Of a stretch of DNA of 43,668 bases, positions 1-9,317 are shown piece after piece (the first letter of the stretch is position 1; every line of letters begins with the position of its first letter). Source of the stretch: Pseudomonadota bacterium (GTDB taxonomy: Bacteria > Bdellovibrionota_C > UBA2361 > OMII01). The stretch lies in contig JAIXQT010000115.1 of NCBI GenBank assembly GCA_027485595.1, positions 1 through 43,668 of the forward strand. The letters run 5' to 3'. The notes beneath the pieces are model-generated. The model saw only the letters and a program-made list of their open reading frames with translations. It was not told the DNA's origin and did not search any database. A program made the translations under genes and the position numbers.

Positions 1-118
1 ACGAAAAAATCCTCAACGTATCGCAGTGGATACGTCTCCGGTTTTTTCGTCGTCTCCGCCTCGTTTCGCCGAAACCCTCAAAATGCTCACGACGGAACCA
101 TTTTTCACCACCCTGCTA
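1..118 (-). mobile_element. MITE-like element, copy 1 (cut by window edge)
   Basis: Positions 99-118 hold a 20-base end sequence (CATTTTTCACCACCCTGCTA) that recurs as both inverted ends of a second element at 18517-18629. Positions 80-115 match 18520-18555 in inverse orientation over 36 bases without a mismatch. The copy continues to the window edge, where bases 1-12 (read on the minus strand as GGATTTTTTCGT) align with the second copy just past a deletion point. Adding the missing arm from copy 2 gives a full length near 187 bp. No coding capacity is needed for any part of it. The stop codon of mccA (TAG, 116-118) is the first three bases of the terminal repeat, so the element sits exactly at the end of that gene. 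Confidence 0.6.
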
Positions 119-2134
119 GAGGGGCTCAATAGCGACGAGAAGAGTTCCGCTCTGTACGATAGTCCCAACCGTGAGGCTCAAAGTAGAGACCTTTCCGGCT
201 ACCGATGCCCGAATCGGATGCTCCATCTTCATCGAGTCAAGTACGAGCAGGGTAGCGCCGTGCTCCACGATATCTCCCTCTTTCACGAGAACCGCGGCTA
301 CCTTCCCGGGGATCGTTGATCGAATCTCATTTGCCGAGTGCCCACCACGTACACCCACGCGGTCGCCGATAGCGGGCTCGCGAAGGACGACACTTCCGTT
401 GCGTGTGTGGACCCAAAGGTCGTGCCCATCTCGGTAGAGAGATACGGACGTTGGGGGGCCACTATCGGGTGACAAGGTCGCAGTAGTTGAGACACCAGAT
501 GTGAATGGTCCCTCGGTGAACACGATTGTGTCTTGTCGATCGCCGACCGAGATAACGAAAGTGTTCCCGTCTCGCCGTGTCGAGCTCGTTATGGAAGATC
601 CATGTTCGCTCGTCGTCCATGGATGGAGGATGATTGCGTCGGGCGCTTTCGCGGAGAGCCACGGGCTTTCTGCGATCCACTCGGATCTTGCCATGGCGCA
701 TCGGACCGCGGCAGCGATGATGTGAGCATCCCGCACGACAGACGCTACCTGGTCGCTTGAGGGAAGAAGCATCTTCGTTCCCTGTACGGTGTGGCGGAGC
801 GTTTTGAACTCCTCGGTGCGAAGGAGGTGAAGGAGGAGACTTCGGTTGTTTCGTACGCCACTGAGGCGCGACCGCGACAGGACATCATCGAGCGCCTCGA
901 TCGCTCGTTCACGCGAGGGCCCGTACACGATAACTTTGCCGATGAGTGAATCGTAGTAGTGACTCACCTCTGAGCACGGCTCAACGCCCCTATCGACACG
1001 CACCATCGTGCCGCGCGCGGTTGGTTGTGGCACCTCGATATCAAGTACGATACCGGTGGCTGTTGTGAATCGTTCGGTGAACTCCTCAGCACACCACCGC
1101 GCCTCTATCGCATGCCCCTGAGGCTCCGGTGTGTGTGTGACACCACACTGCGCAAGGGTCTCGCCGGCGGCGATACGAAGCTGGAGCTCCACAAGGTCGA
1201 GCCCGGTGACGAGCTCCGTGACGGGATGCTCAACCTGAAGCCGTGTGTTCACCTCAAGGAAGTAGGGTGACCCATCCTGACCATAGAGGAACTCTACGGT
1301 GCCGAGGCTTGTGTACCCGGCCGCCCGCGCGAGGTTTGTCGCCGCCTCAAAGAGTTTCGCTTCGCTTCCCGGCACGAGATCTATAGCTGGCGCTTCCTCG
1401 ATGATCTTTTGATTGCTTCTCTGAAGTGAGCAATCGCGAGTCCCCAGTGCCACCACGTTTCCGTGCGTGTCGCCTACGATCTGCACCTCGATGTGTCGAG
1501 CTGGTGTGATGCACTTCTCAACGAAGACCTCATCGCTTCCGAATGCTTTGAGCGATTCTCGCTGCGCGCTGTCGAGCTCCAGAGCGATATCGCTCTCAGG
1601 ATTGATGAAGCGCATGCCGCGACCTCCACCTCCCGCTGCTGCTTTGAGGATAAGCGGGAATCCAACCGATTCACCGAACTTCGCGATGGCGCTCGCACGG
1701 TCGGCGGTGGAGCCAGGGGGGAGAATGAGTGTTGGAGATGTTGGGGCGTTTGCTTGGCGGGCTAACTCTTTGGCGGCGGTCTTGCTTCCGAGCTTCCGGA
1801 TTGTTTCGCTTGTAGGGCCGATCCAGGTGAGTCCGGCGTCTCGCACGGCGGCGGCGAAGTCAGGATTCTCGGAGAGGAAACCGTATCCGGGATGGACGCT
1901 ATCGGCTTTTGAGCGCCGCGCCGCGTCGAGGATCTTTTCAATTGAGAGATACGACTCCGGTGTGCCGATCGGTTCGGCGAAGGTCGCTTCACGAACGTGC
2001 GGCGCATGGGCGTCGACATCGGTATAGACCGCGACGGTCTCGATTCCAAGACGAGTACACGTCCGAATGATTCTTCGCGAAATCTCGCCGCGATTAGCGA
2101 TGAGGACCCTGGTGATGACCCGCTTATCAGCCAT
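116..2134 (-). CDS. mccA: 3-methylcrotonyl-CoA carboxylase, biotin-containing alpha subunit
   Basis: Biotin carboxylase fused to biotin carrier, 672 residues. It carboxylates its own biotin with ATP and bicarbonate and hands the CO2 to the beta subunit encoded just upstream (leucine breakdown, cytoplasm). Visible features: N-terminal LIANRGEIS, ATP-grasp glycine loop KAAAGGGGRG (about 164-173), EVNTRLQVEHPVTE (294-307) and the biotin motif SMKME with the biotinylated Lys at 636, 36 residues from the end. The length is typical of MccA/PccA-type subunits. The adjacent beta subunit is clearly of the MCC type, which decides the substrate, although acetyl-, propionyl- or geranyl-CoA carboxylase alpha subunits look alike. 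It follows mccB after 10 bases, so the two are cotranscribed. The stop codon lies inside a repeat element, so the C-terminus may have been reset by insertion. Confidence 0.9.
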   Translation of the reverse strand: MADKRVITRVLIANRGEISRRIIRTCTRLGIETVAVYTDVDAHAPHVREATFAEPIGTPESYLSIEKILDAARRSKADSVHPGYGFLSENPDFAAAVRDAGLTWIGPTSETIRKLGSKTAAKELARQANAPTSPTLILPPGSTADRASAIAKFGESVGFPLILKAAAGGGGRGMRFINPESDIALELDSAQRESLKAFGSDEVFVEKCITPARHIEVQIVGDTHGNVVALGTRDCSLQRSNQKIIEEAPAIDLVPGSEAKLFEAATNLARAAGYTSLGTVEFLYGQDGSPYFLEVNTRLQVEHPVTELVTGLDLVELQLRIAAGETLAQCGVTHTPEPQGHAIEARWCAEEFTERFTTATGIVLDIEVPQPTARGTMVRVDRGVEPCSEVSHYYDSLIGKVIVYGPSRERAIEALDDVLSRSRLSGVRNNRSLLLHLLRTEEFKTLRHTVQGTKMLLPSSDQVASVVRDAHIIAAAVRCAMARSEWIAESPWLSAKAPDAIILHPWTTSEHGSSITSSTRRDGNTFVISVGDRQDTIVFTEGPFTSGVSTTATLSPDSGPPTSVSLYRDGHDLWVHTRNGSVVLREPAIGDRVGVRGGHSANEIRSTIPGKVAAVLVKEGDIVEHGATLLVLDSMKMEHPIRASVAGKVSTLSLTVGTIVQSGTLLVAIEPL

Positions 2135-2144
2135 GAGGCGTTAC

Positions 2145-3749
2145 CTACATTCTAAAGGTGCCGAAGACCCGGTGCTCTTGCGGGGTGTCGAGATCCGCGA
2201 GCGAAAGAGCGAGGGAGAGGGCGCTCCGTGTCTCGTTCGGTGTGATAATGCCGTCATCCCAGAGGCGAGCCGTCGCGAAGAGCGCAGTCGTTTGCTCTTG
2301 GTAGTTCCCCTTAATCTTTTCGTGATAGGCCGCGAGCGCCGCCTCGTCTACGGTCTCTCCACGTCCTGCGGCGCTGTCACGTTTAACTTGGGTGAGAACG
2401 CCTGCCGCTTGGTCAGGCCCCATAACCCCGATCCTCGATTGTGGCCAGCTCCAGAGAAATCGTGGTTGATACGCTCGTCCACACATCGCGTAATTTCCCG
2501 CGCCGTACGAGTTTCCAACGATAACGGTGTACTTCGGAACGGAGGCGCACGCGACCGCGGTGACGAGCTTTGCGCCATCCTTCGCGATCCCTTTGTGCTC
2601 GTACTCCTTCCCAACCATGAACCCGACGATGTTTTGGAAGAATACGAGGGGAACGCGGCGTTGCTCGCACAGTTGAATAAAGTGCGCCGCTTTCAGCGCG
2701 CTCTCTGAGAACAGTATCCCATCGTTCGCTATCACGCCGACGGTGTATCCATCGATCCTTGCGAAGCCGCAGATGATCGTCTCGCCGTAGTTCGCCTTGA
2801 ACTCATCCAGCTCGCTATCATCGATGATGCGGGCGAGGATCTCGCGGATTGGGAAGTACTGCTTCGGATCTGCCGGTATGAGGCCGGGGATCTCGTTGGC
2901 GTCAAAGCGCGGCGGGAGTGGTGTGGATCTCGTAAGTCGTTTCGGCGTGATGTTCGCAAGGGTCGCGACACTCTTTCTCGCCATGAGGAGCGCCTCGGCA
3001 TCCGACTCGGCAAGGTGGTCCGTTACGCCGCTGATGCGGGAGTGGACATCGCCTCCACCAAGCTCCTCGGCGGTGACCTCTTGTCCGGTCGCGGCTTTCA
3101 CCAGGGGTGGGCCTCCGAGGAAGATCATCCCCTGGTTGCGAACGATGATCGCCTCGTCGCTCATCGCTGGTACGTAGGCGCCGCCGGCGGTGCAGGAACC
3201 CATGACGACTGCGATTTGTGGAATCCCTCGGGCGCTCATCTGAGCTTGATTGAAGAAGAGCCTGCCGAAGTGCTCCCGGTCGGGGAATACCTGGTCCTGG
3301 AGGGGAAGGAAGGCCCCTCCGGAGTCGACGAGGTAGATACACGGGAGTTTGTTCTCGAGCGCTATCTCTTGCGCCCTGAGGTGCTTCTTGACGGTCATCG
3401 GAAAGTAGGTACCACCCTTCACGGTGGCGTCGTTGGCGATGATCATGCACGGAGCGCCTTCAACGATGCCAATACCGGTAATCATCCCTGAGCCCGGTCG
3501 CACGCCCTCGTAGAGGCCGGCGCCGGCGAGCTGAGCTACTTCGAGGAAGGTTGTGCCAGCATCGATGAGTGCCTCGATTCGTTGGCGAACGAAGAGCTTT
3601 CCACGGTCGCAGTGTTTCTTATAGGCCGGATCTGTGGGAAGTGGACGGGAGCTTGTTCGCTCCTTGATCAGCCGTTGAAGGTGCTCTTCGAAGGCCTTGG
3701 TGTTGGCCTCAAAGGAGGGGGTTACAGGGGGTCGAGAGCCTATCTGCAT
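2145..3749 (-). CDS. mccB: 3-methylcrotonyl-CoA carboxylase, carboxyltransferase beta subunit
   Basis: Transfers carboxyl from biotin to methylcrotonyl-CoA. The reading frame opens at a TTG at 3785, but the ATG at 3749 gives 534 residues, the usual MccB length, and is preferred. No strong ribosome binding site precedes either start. Family signatures include [47 protein letters not shown] and [16 protein letters not shown] with PRFLWSWP, which separate MCC beta chains from PccB/AccD types. N- and C-terminal crotonase-like halves are both complete. First gene of a two-gene minus-strand operon with mccA. An acyl-CoA dehydrogenase lies 7.5 kb away but is not linked in an operon. Confidence 0.9.
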   Translation of the reverse strand: MQIGSRPPVTPSFEANTKAFEEHLQRLIKERTSSRPLPTDPAYKKHCDRGKLFVRQRIEALIDAGTTFLEVAQLAGAGLYEGVRPGSGMITGIGIVEGAPCMIIANDATVKGGTYFPMTVKKHLRAQEIALENKLPCIYLVDSGGAFLPLQDQVFPDREHFGRLFFNQAQMSARGIPQIAVVMGSCTAGGAYVPAMSDEAIIVRNQGMIFLGGPPLVKAATGQEVTAEELGGGDVHSRISGVTDHLAESDAEALLMARKSVATLANITPKRLTRSTPLPPRFDANEIPGLIPADPKQYFPIREILARIIDDSELDEFKANYGETIICGFARIDGYTVGVIANDGILFSESALKAAHFIQLCEQRRVPLVFFQNIVGFMVGKEYEHKGIAKDGAKLVTAVACASVPKYTVIVGNSYGAGNYAMCGRAYQPRFLWSWPQSRIGVMGPDQAAGVLTQVKRDSAAGRGETVDEAALAAYHEKIKGNYQEQTTALFATARLWDDGIITPNETRSALSLALSLADLDTPQEHRVFGTFRM

Positions 3750-3941
3750 ACTTAGCAGATTAGAAAACGCCGTATCACCCGTCAATCAGCTAAATACTTA
3801 GAATCAATGTAAAAGATAACCCTCACTTAGCTAGTTTCCGGTTCGCTGGAGGGGGTGTCTTGGGGTATACTTAGAGGACTCTTCGGCGTTGTAAAACACT
3901 ATCAGATGAGCCGAAATCATACGGAAAACTAGGAGAGTTTT
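3750..3941. promoter_or_regulatory. divergent promoter region between mccB and the RMD1-like gene
   Basis: This 192-base gap must hold promoters for both divergent transcripts. On the plus strand TATACT at 3866-3871 is the best -10 hexamer. No good -35 hexamer is seen at the expected distance. AGGAG at 3931-3935 is the ribosome binding site for the GTG start at 3942. I see no hairpin or clear operator. Confidence 0.3.
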
Positions 3942-5075
3942 GTGAGTACCAAAGAATCTCGTGACGTGCCCCCAATTCGCACGGTCATTCGACCCCTTGT
4001 ACCTCACCTAAAGCGGGGCACGTGCTACGTCATGTTCGCGTTCGAATTGGGAATGTCCGTCAACCTTGATAAGGCCGCGGAGAGCATTAAAGAGGGTGGG
4101 GTCGAGAGAACCCGGTTCCGACGTAATCGTCGCTCCCCTAAGTATTTCGATTACGATCCACCCCCTCTACGAATCTCCCAGGGGTGTCACCAGTTGAACG
4201 TCGCCAAGTTCTTCACCAAGCCCCAGGCTGAGCTTACGGTGTTCGATTTCGGAGCGTGCTCCGTTACCTATGCGGTCGATATCTCGGGCCCGGTCAGCCA
4301 CCTGATCGAATTGAGCGAGGTTCTGTGTGACAACGCCGCTCTCCTCGCTGACGCCCGCGAGCGTGTGCGACAATTCGTCGATCAGGCGAAGGATGCGATT
4401 CAGAGGCCCGGCCTTGGCGATACGTTCGAGGATTTCGCGGTGTTTCATTTCGAGGAATTCGAGGGAGATCTTAAGGCAAAGGACATCCTTGACGCGTTCC
4501 CGGTTGAGTTCGCACGCCTTCTCCGCGCGGAGAGCGGAGACCTTGGAGACGAGGAGGTTCGTGACGCTCTCGGCATCCGGACCTCATACGGCAACTCTGA
4601 TATCGCCGTGATGGACTGGAACAGCTCCCTCTTCTTCGGTTCGAACGTGGAGGATGTGGTCGCGGTTCTTGATTTCTGTAACGTTGAGCTTCTTGAGATG
4701 CGCTTCCTCGATGAGCAGCTCGATGCGTATCTTGAACGAGCGTACGATGTGTTAACCAAAGGTAAAAAGGGCGAGGCGGACCTTCGCAAGGTCGCTCGGC
4801 TTCAGGTCGATTCGGCGATTCTGTATGAGGCTGTTGAGAATGCGCTCAAGCTCTTGGGAGATCAGTACCTGGCGCGGGTGTATTCGCTCGCCTCAAGCCG
4901 ATTCCATCTTCCAGAGTGGCACTCCAGTATTCGTCGTAAGCTCGACACCCTCGACAGCATCTATCAGAAGCTCTCGGACCAGTCGGCGCAACGACGCTCC
5001 GAGACCCTTGAGTGGGTTATTATCATCCTGATTATGGGTGAGATTATCTTGAGCCTCTCGGAGCGATTTTGGTAA
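3942..5075 (+). CDS. RMD1/YagE-type (DUF155) C-terminal membrane-anchored protein
   Basis: 377 residues with a GTG start preceded by AGGAG at six bases. The family signature is the layout: a soluble N-terminal region, a DUF155-like core (about 100-330), and a charged segment ending in ETLEWVIIILIMGEII that forms a single membrane helix at the extreme C-terminus (about 356-372). Eukaryotic members (RMD1, RMND1) are mitochondrial inner-membrane proteins needed for translation. Bacterial members have no settled function. The assignment rests on the C-terminal helix and core pattern read by eye and is moderately secure. It is followed after 43 bases by the MBL-fold gene and may lead a purine-gene transcript, but coregulation is only inferred. 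Confidence 0.6.
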   Translation: MSTKESRDVPPIRTVIRPLVPHLKRGTCYVMFAFELGMSVNLDKAAESIKEGGVERTRFRRNRRSPKYFDYDPPPLRISQGCHQLNVAKFFTKPQAELTVFDFGACSVTYAVDISGPVSHLIELSEVLCDNAALLADARERVRQFVDQAKDAIQRPGLGDTFEDFAVFHFEEFEGDLKAKDILDAFPVEFARLLRAESGDLGDEEVRDALGIRTSYGNSDIAVMDWNSSLFFGSNVEDVVAVLDFCNVELLEMRFLDEQLDAYLERAYDVLTKGKKGEADLRKVARLQVDSAILYEAVENALKLLGDQYLARVYSLASSRFHLPEWHSSIRRKLDTLDSIYQKLSDQSAQRRSETLEWVIIILIMGEIILSLSERFW

Positions 5076-5118
5076 CTACAACCTTGTTTACCGCGGATGA
5101 ATTTGGTTTATTCCCTGG

Positions 5119-5925
5119 GTGCGGTTCATCTCTCTCTCCTCAGGCAGCAAAGCAAACAGTACCTTCGTTGAAGCGGCGGAGCAGCGTATCCTTATCGACT
5201 GCGGACTCTCGGGTAAAAAGGCCGAGGAGCGTCTTGCTGAGCACGGTATCGATCCAGCGACGATAACGTCTATCCTCGTTACGCACGAACACTCCGATCA
5301 TATTCATGGCGTTCCAACTTTGAGCCGTCGATACGGGATGACGGTGTACGCGAACGAGGGAACGATGGAGTTCGTCTCGAAGCCAAAGCGCCGGGAGGTG
5401 TTCACAACCGGGCGGGACTTCTCTATCGGGGGAGTTGAGATTACCCCGTTCAGCATCGCGCATGACGCCGTCGACCCCGTTGGGTTCGTTCTGCGGGCCG
5501 AGGGGCTTAAGCTATCTGTCGTTACCGATCTTGGGCGGGTCACGACCCTGGTTCAGGAGCACGTTCGCGGTTCAAACGCGATTATCATCGAATCGAATCA
5601 CGACCAGGAGATGCTTCAAGGGTGTAGCTACACCTGGGAGCTCAAACAACGGATCTCCTCGACCCACGGGCATCTGTGCAACGAAGCCGCGGGGCAGCTT
5701 ATCGAGGACATTATGCACCCCGAGCTCTTCCATATCGTTTTGGGGCACTTAAGTGAGAATAGTAACACCCCGACGCTTGCCCTCGAGTGCATGCGCCGCT
5801 ACCTGGAACGGTGTACCGACCGGAGCCAGGGCTTAAGAACCCTTCTGTGCGGAAATGTTTACGAGAGTTTACCGAGCCTTTGCCTTGATGAACCACACCA
5901 AGGCAGGGTAATTATCGCAGCATGA
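5119..5925 (+). CDS. MBL-fold metallohydrolase, YycJ/WalJ type
   Basis: 268 residues of metallo-beta-lactamase fold. The opening FISLSSGSKANST and the metal motif THEHSDH (55-61) are typical of the YycJ/WalJ subgroup, whose Gram-positive members are proposed exonuclease-like enzymes linked to DNA metabolism. VVTDLGRV near 135 fits the next metal-ligand motif. The GTG at 5119 is the only start possible: an in-frame TGA lies at 5098-5100. The ribosome binding site is poor. Its end overlaps the purB start by four bases (ATGA), so the two are translationally coupled. The substrate cannot be told from sequence. Confidence 0.8.
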   Translation: MRFISLSSGSKANSTFVEAAEQRILIDCGLSGKKAEERLAEHGIDPATITSILVTHEHSDHIHGVPTLSRRYGMTVYANEGTMEFVSKPKRREVFTTGRDFSIGGVEITPFSIAHDAVDPVGFVLRAEGLKLSVVTDLGRVTTLVQEHVRGSNAIIIESNHDQEMLQGCSYTWELKQRISSTHGHLCNEAAGQLIEDIMHPELFHIVLGHLSENSNTPTLALECMRRYLERCTDRSQGLRTLLCGNVYESLPSLCLDEPHQGRVIIAA

Positions 5926-7214
5926 TTGAACGTTACACCCACCCCGAGATGGCGGCGCTTTGGACAGATGATGCCCGCTATCAGATCTGGCTCGATATCG
6001 AGCGTTACGCGTTGGAAGGTCTCGTAAAGGTCGGCAAGGCTCCGGCTGAGGCGCTTCACGCATACAACGAGAAAGCGAAGTTCTCATCCGAGCGAGTGCT
6101 CGAGATCGAGAAAGAGGTTAAGCACGACGTGATCGCGTTCCTGACGAACGTGGCGGAGTACGTTGGGCCGCTCTCTCGATACGTGCATCGGGGAATGACC
6201 TCAAGTGACGTCGTCGATACCTGCCTCGCGGTTCAGATGCGACGGGCAGGTCTGCTCATCAAAAAGGATGTAGAGGGATTGATGGCAACGCTCAAGGAGC
6301 GAGCTCGTGAGTTTGCGCACGTTCCAACGATCGGTCGCTCACACGGTATTCACGCTGAGCCGACCACCTTCGGCATTAAGCTCGCGGGGTGGTACGCGGA
6401 GATGAAGCGGCACCTCAAGCGACTTGACCTTGCGATCGAGGATATCTCGGTTGGAAAGCTCTCCGGCGCGGTGGGTACCTACGCCGGAATCGACCCGAGC
6501 GTTGAGGCGCTCGTGATGGAGAAGCTTGAACTTACCGGCGAGACGGTCGCCACCCAGGTTGTCTCTCGTGATCGTCACGCGAACTACATGGCGTGCCTTG
6601 CTGGTATCGCTGGCTCTATTGATCGCTTCTCGGTTGAAATTCGACACCTGCAACGCACCGAGGTGCGTGAGGCGATGGAGGGGTTCACTCCGGGGCAAAA
6701 GGGATCGTCCGCGATGCCGCACAAGCGTAATCCTATTTTGACTGAGAATCTTTGCGGTCTCGCGCGTCTCGTTCGTTCGTACGCGCAGGCGTGCTTTGAG
6801 AACGTAGCACTCTGGCACGAGCGTGATATCAGCCACTCGTCAGTTGAGCGTGTCGCTGTTCCAGACGCGACGATTGCACTCGATTTCATGCTTCGGCGAT
6901 TCACGGGTGTTGTCAAGAACCTCGTGGTGTTCCCTGAGAAGATGATGGAGAACCTTGAGCTCACTCGGGGAACGGTGTTCTCCGGACATCTTCTTCTTGC
7001 GCTTGTCGATAAGGGGATGAGCCGAGAGGACGCCTACAAGCTCGTGCAGCAACACGCGCTCGCGGCCTTTGATGGTGGCGCTCCGCTTCAGGAGCGGGTT
7101 ATCGCCGATCCGGCTGTGTCCAAGGTGATGACCAAGGAGGAGATCGGCGAGGTGTTCAGTTTGGCGCGACATCTGAAGGAAGTTGATAGGATCGTCGACA
7201 GGGCGTTGGTATAA
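5922..7214 (+). CDS. purB: adenylosuccinate lyase
   Basis: 430 residues. Cleaves SAICAR and adenylosuccinate, releasing fumarate, in purine synthesis. Family signs: TSSDVVDT near 90, GRSHGIHAEPTTFG near 138-150 with the catalytic His, and the flexible signature loop GSSAMPHKRNP starting at 261 with catalytic Ser 262/263. The length matches Bacillus-type PurB (about 430), not the longer E. coli form. It overlaps the MBL gene by four bases and precedes purS by 21 bases, which forms a purB-purS-purQ run. purL and the rest of the pathway are not in the window. Confidence 0.95.
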   Translation: MIERYTHPEMAALWTDDARYQIWLDIERYALEGLVKVGKAPAEALHAYNEKAKFSSERVLEIEKEVKHDVIAFLTNVAEYVGPLSRYVHRGMTSSDVVDTCLAVQMRRAGLLIKKDVEGLMATLKERAREFAHVPTIGRSHGIHAEPTTFGIKLAGWYAEMKRHLKRLDLAIEDISVGKLSGAVGTYAGIDPSVEALVMEKLELTGETVATQVVSRDRHANYMACLAGIAGSIDRFSVEIRHLQRTEVREAMEGFTPGQKGSSAMPHKRNPILTENLCGLARLVRSYAQACFENVALWHERDISHSSVERVAVPDATIALDFMLRRFTGVVKNLVVFPEKMMENLELTRGTVFSGHLLLALVDKGMSREDAYKLVQQHALAAFDGGAPLQERVIADPAVSKVMTKEEIGEVFSLARHLKEVDRIVDRALV

Positions 7215-7235
7215 GATACGAAGGGAGATGGTGCT

Positions 7236-7475
7236 ATGCGATTTCAGGTGCTCGTTCGACTCAAAGGTGGCGTTCTCGATGTTCAGGGGAAGGCGATAGA
7301 GACCGGACTCAAAGACAAGAAATTTAACGCCTTCAAAAACATTCGGGTTGGTCGTGTGATCGAGCTCGATGTTGATGGGGTTTCAGCGACCGAGGCTCGC
7401 GCCCAGGTGGAAGAGGTATGTAAGCTCCTCCTCGCCAACCCAGTTATCGAGCAGTACGAGATTAAGGAGGCCTAG
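7236..7475 (+). CDS. purS: FGAM synthase subunit PurS
   Basis: 79 residues. Small structural subunit that bridges PurL and PurQ in the three-part formylglycinamidine ribonucleotide synthase. The pattern VRLKGGVLDVQGKAIE followed by VGRVIELDVDG is typical of the family, as is the size. GGGAGATGG sits just before the ATG. The stop codon shares one base with the purQ GTG (TAGTG), so purQ is translationally coupled. Presence of PurS implies a short-form PurL elsewhere in the genome. Confidence 0.93.
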   Translation: MRFQVLVRLKGGVLDVQGKAIETGLKDKKFNAFKNIRVGRVIELDVDGVSATEARAQVEEVCKLLLANPVIEQYEIKEA

Positions 7476-8176
7476 TGCGAGTCGCCGTCGTCGTCTTCCC
7501 AGGTACGAATTGTGACCAGGACGTGGTGCACGTCTCCGGTAAGCTTCTCAACGCCGAGGCCTTTCCGGTGTGGCATCGGGATACCGATCTGCAGAAGCCT
7601 GACCTCGTCGTGCTGCCCGGTGGGTTTTCGTACGGGGATTACCTTCGCACCGGGGCGCTCGCGAAGCTCTCGCCAGTGATGCAGGCGGTGAAGGAGTTCG
7701 CTGGTCGTGGTGGAAAGGTGCTTGGTATCTGTAACGGATTTCAAATCCTATGCGAGTCGGGGCTCCTTCCGGGGGCGCTCCTTGAGAACGTTGGGCAGCG
7801 GTTCCTCTCACGGTTCGTTCATATCAAAACCGAAAAGTCGGTAGGGTTCTTTACGAGTGGGATGGAAGCGGGGAAGGTGATTACCTGCCCGATCGCTCAC
7901 TTTCAGGGGAACTACTACGCAGACCCAGCGACCCTGGCTGAGCTCGAGGCGAATGGGCAGGTGGTGTTCCGTTATAGTGATGCATCTGGCGCTGTCTCTG
8001 CGGCTGACCGGTCATCAAACGTGAACGGATCGTGTAATGCTATCGCTGGCGTGTGCAACAAGGAGGGAAATGTGGTTGGTCTCATGCCGCATCCTGAGCG
8101 CGCCGTTGAGTCCCTTACCGGTTTTGTCGGTGGGGATACGGGGTTGGAGCCGTTTCGGCGGGTTGTGGGGGCGTAG
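7475..8176 (+). CDS. purQ: FGAM synthase glutaminase subunit PurQ
   Basis: 233 residues. Class I glutamine amidotransferase that makes ammonia for FGAM synthesis. The triad is visible: Cys86 in GICNGFQIL, His206 and Glu208 in MPHPER. VLPGGFSYGDYLR is also a PurQ signature. The GTG start overlaps the purS stop. It ends 16 bases before a paired-hairpin repeat, which may serve as the transcript end because no U-run terminator is seen. Confidence 0.95.
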   Translation: MRVAVVVFPGTNCDQDVVHVSGKLLNAEAFPVWHRDTDLQKPDLVVLPGGFSYGDYLRTGALAKLSPVMQAVKEFAGRGGKVLGICNGFQILCESGLLPGALLENVGQRFLSRFVHIKTEKSVGFFTSGMEAGKVITCPIAHFQGNYYADPATLAELEANGQVVFRYSDASGAVSAADRSSNVNGSCNAIAGVCNKEGNVVGLMPHPERAVESLTGFVGGDTGLEPFRRVVGA

Positions 8177-8192
8177 GGGGCCCGGGAAGATC

Positions 8193-8273
8193 CGGAGGGC
8201 CCGTCTCCTGACGGGCCGGAATCCGCAATGAAACGTTCGTGCATAACCGGCCCGTGTGGACACGGGCCCTCCG
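8193..8273. repeat. REPIN-like inverted hairpin pair 1 (GGCCCGT type)
   Basis: Two 26-base units face each other: 8193-8218 (plus) and 8248-8273 (minus). Each starts CGGAGGGCCCGT, turns in a TCC-containing loop and closes with ACGGGCCG. The left stem ends T/A and the right G/C, so pairing is kept while bases differ. A nearly identical pair lies at 31302-31383. It sits between purQ and argF. Confidence 0.8.
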
Positions 8274-8375
8274 GGTGTTGCGAAAGGCCTGCCCTTTCTG
8301 AATCCTCCCTCACAATTTCGTTGTCACCGTCGAGATATTCGATATCGTACCCGCTCTGCCCCTACACGGAGGACT

Positions 8376-9317
8376 ATGAACAGCCTGACCAAGATCGCCG
8401 ATCTCTCAGTTGATGACCTTAACGCCATCGTAGGATTGGCGGAGCGGTATCGCGTACAGCGTGTGAATGGGGACGTTGGGGACAAGCCGCTCAATGGACG
8501 TTTTGTGGCTCTCGTGTTCGAGAAGCCCTCGCTGCGAACGAAGGTGAGCTTTGAGGTGGCCACCGTCTCGTTGGGCGGTCATCCTGTATTCCTCTCAAGT
8601 GGGCAGATCTTCGCTAGTGGCGACAATCAGTCGGGGCGGGAGTCGATCCCCGATATCGGCCGGAATCTTGAGCGGTTCTGTGACATCATCGTAGCTCGCG
8701 TTTATAAACACGCGACGATCGCAACGTTGCGGTCGGTTATTCAAGCTCCGATTATTAACGCTCTGTGTGACCAGCATCACCCGTGTCAGGCTATCGCTGA
8801 CGTGTTGACGATGGAGCGATTGGCCCCAAGAGGCCCACGAAGGCTCAAGATATCCTACATCGGCGATGGGAATAACGTCGCGACCTCCCTCGTTCAGGCA
8901 TGCGTGATGCGTGGGCACGACGTCGTTGTGGCCAGCCCGCGTGGATATGAGGTTCCCCTTGAGGAACAGCGGGTGGCCGACTCGCTTCGGGTCTCAAAGG
9001 ACCAGTCGATAGAATTTATTGCCGATCCCGTCGAGGCGGTCTGTGGAGCTGATATCGTCTACACCGATACCTTTGTGTCTATGGGACAGGAGCATGAAAA
9101 GGCCCTGCGGGCAGAGGCATTTCAGGGCTATCAGGTTGATGGGGCCCTCATGTCCAACGCCCCCTCCCACGTCAAGTTCATGCACTGTCTCCCCGCGCAC
9201 CGAGGGGAGGAGGTAACGGATGAGGTGATGGATGGCCCCCAATCGGTTGTTTTTGATCAGGCCGAGAGCCGCCTGCACGTCGCCAAGGCCGTTTTGGCGT
9301 GGTCTTTGACCCTTTAG
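8376..9317 (+). CDS. argF: ornithine carbamoyltransferase
   Basis: 313 residues from the ATG at 8376, which has a strong GGAGGA site at 8368-8373. The frame is open to 8256, but that extension runs through the repeat and is not credible. Carbamoyl-phosphate motif PSLRTK (51-56), HPCQ (135-138), GDGNNV near 163-168, VSMGQE near 234 in the ornithine-binding region, and HCLPAHRGEEV (270-280). It makes citrulline from ornithine in arginine synthesis. The ornithine loop reads DTFVSMG rather than the common DVWVSMG, so a related carbamoyltransferase with another acceptor cannot be fully excluded. Its stop overlaps the convergent secreted-protein gene by four bases. Confidence 0.87.
   Translation: MNSLTKIADLSVDDLNAIVGLAERYRVQRVNGDVGDKPLNGRFVALVFEKPSLRTKVSFEVATVSLGGHPVFLSSGQIFASGDNQSGRESIPDIGRNLERFCDIIVARVYKHATIATLRSVIQAPIINALCDQHHPCQAIADVLTMERLAPRGPRRLKISYIGDGNNVATSLVQACVMRGHDVVVASPRGYEVPLEEQRVADSLRVSKDQSIEFIADPVEAVCGADIVYTDTFVSMGQEHEKALRAEAFQGYQVDGALMSNAPSHVKFMHCLPAHRGEEVTDEVMDGPQSVVFDQAESRLHVAKAVLAWSLTL

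Noticed and set aside
26-319. 97-residue open frame on the plus strand at the left edge
   Set aside because: It runs through the MITE copy and antisense to mccA. The shared peptide MLTTEPFFTTL with another frame at 18265-18612 is explained by the repeated DNA, not by a conserved protein.
8256-8375. 40-residue N-terminal extension of ArgF
   Set aside because: The extension overlaps the hairpin repeat, and the ATG at 8376 has a strong ribosome binding site and gives normal family length.
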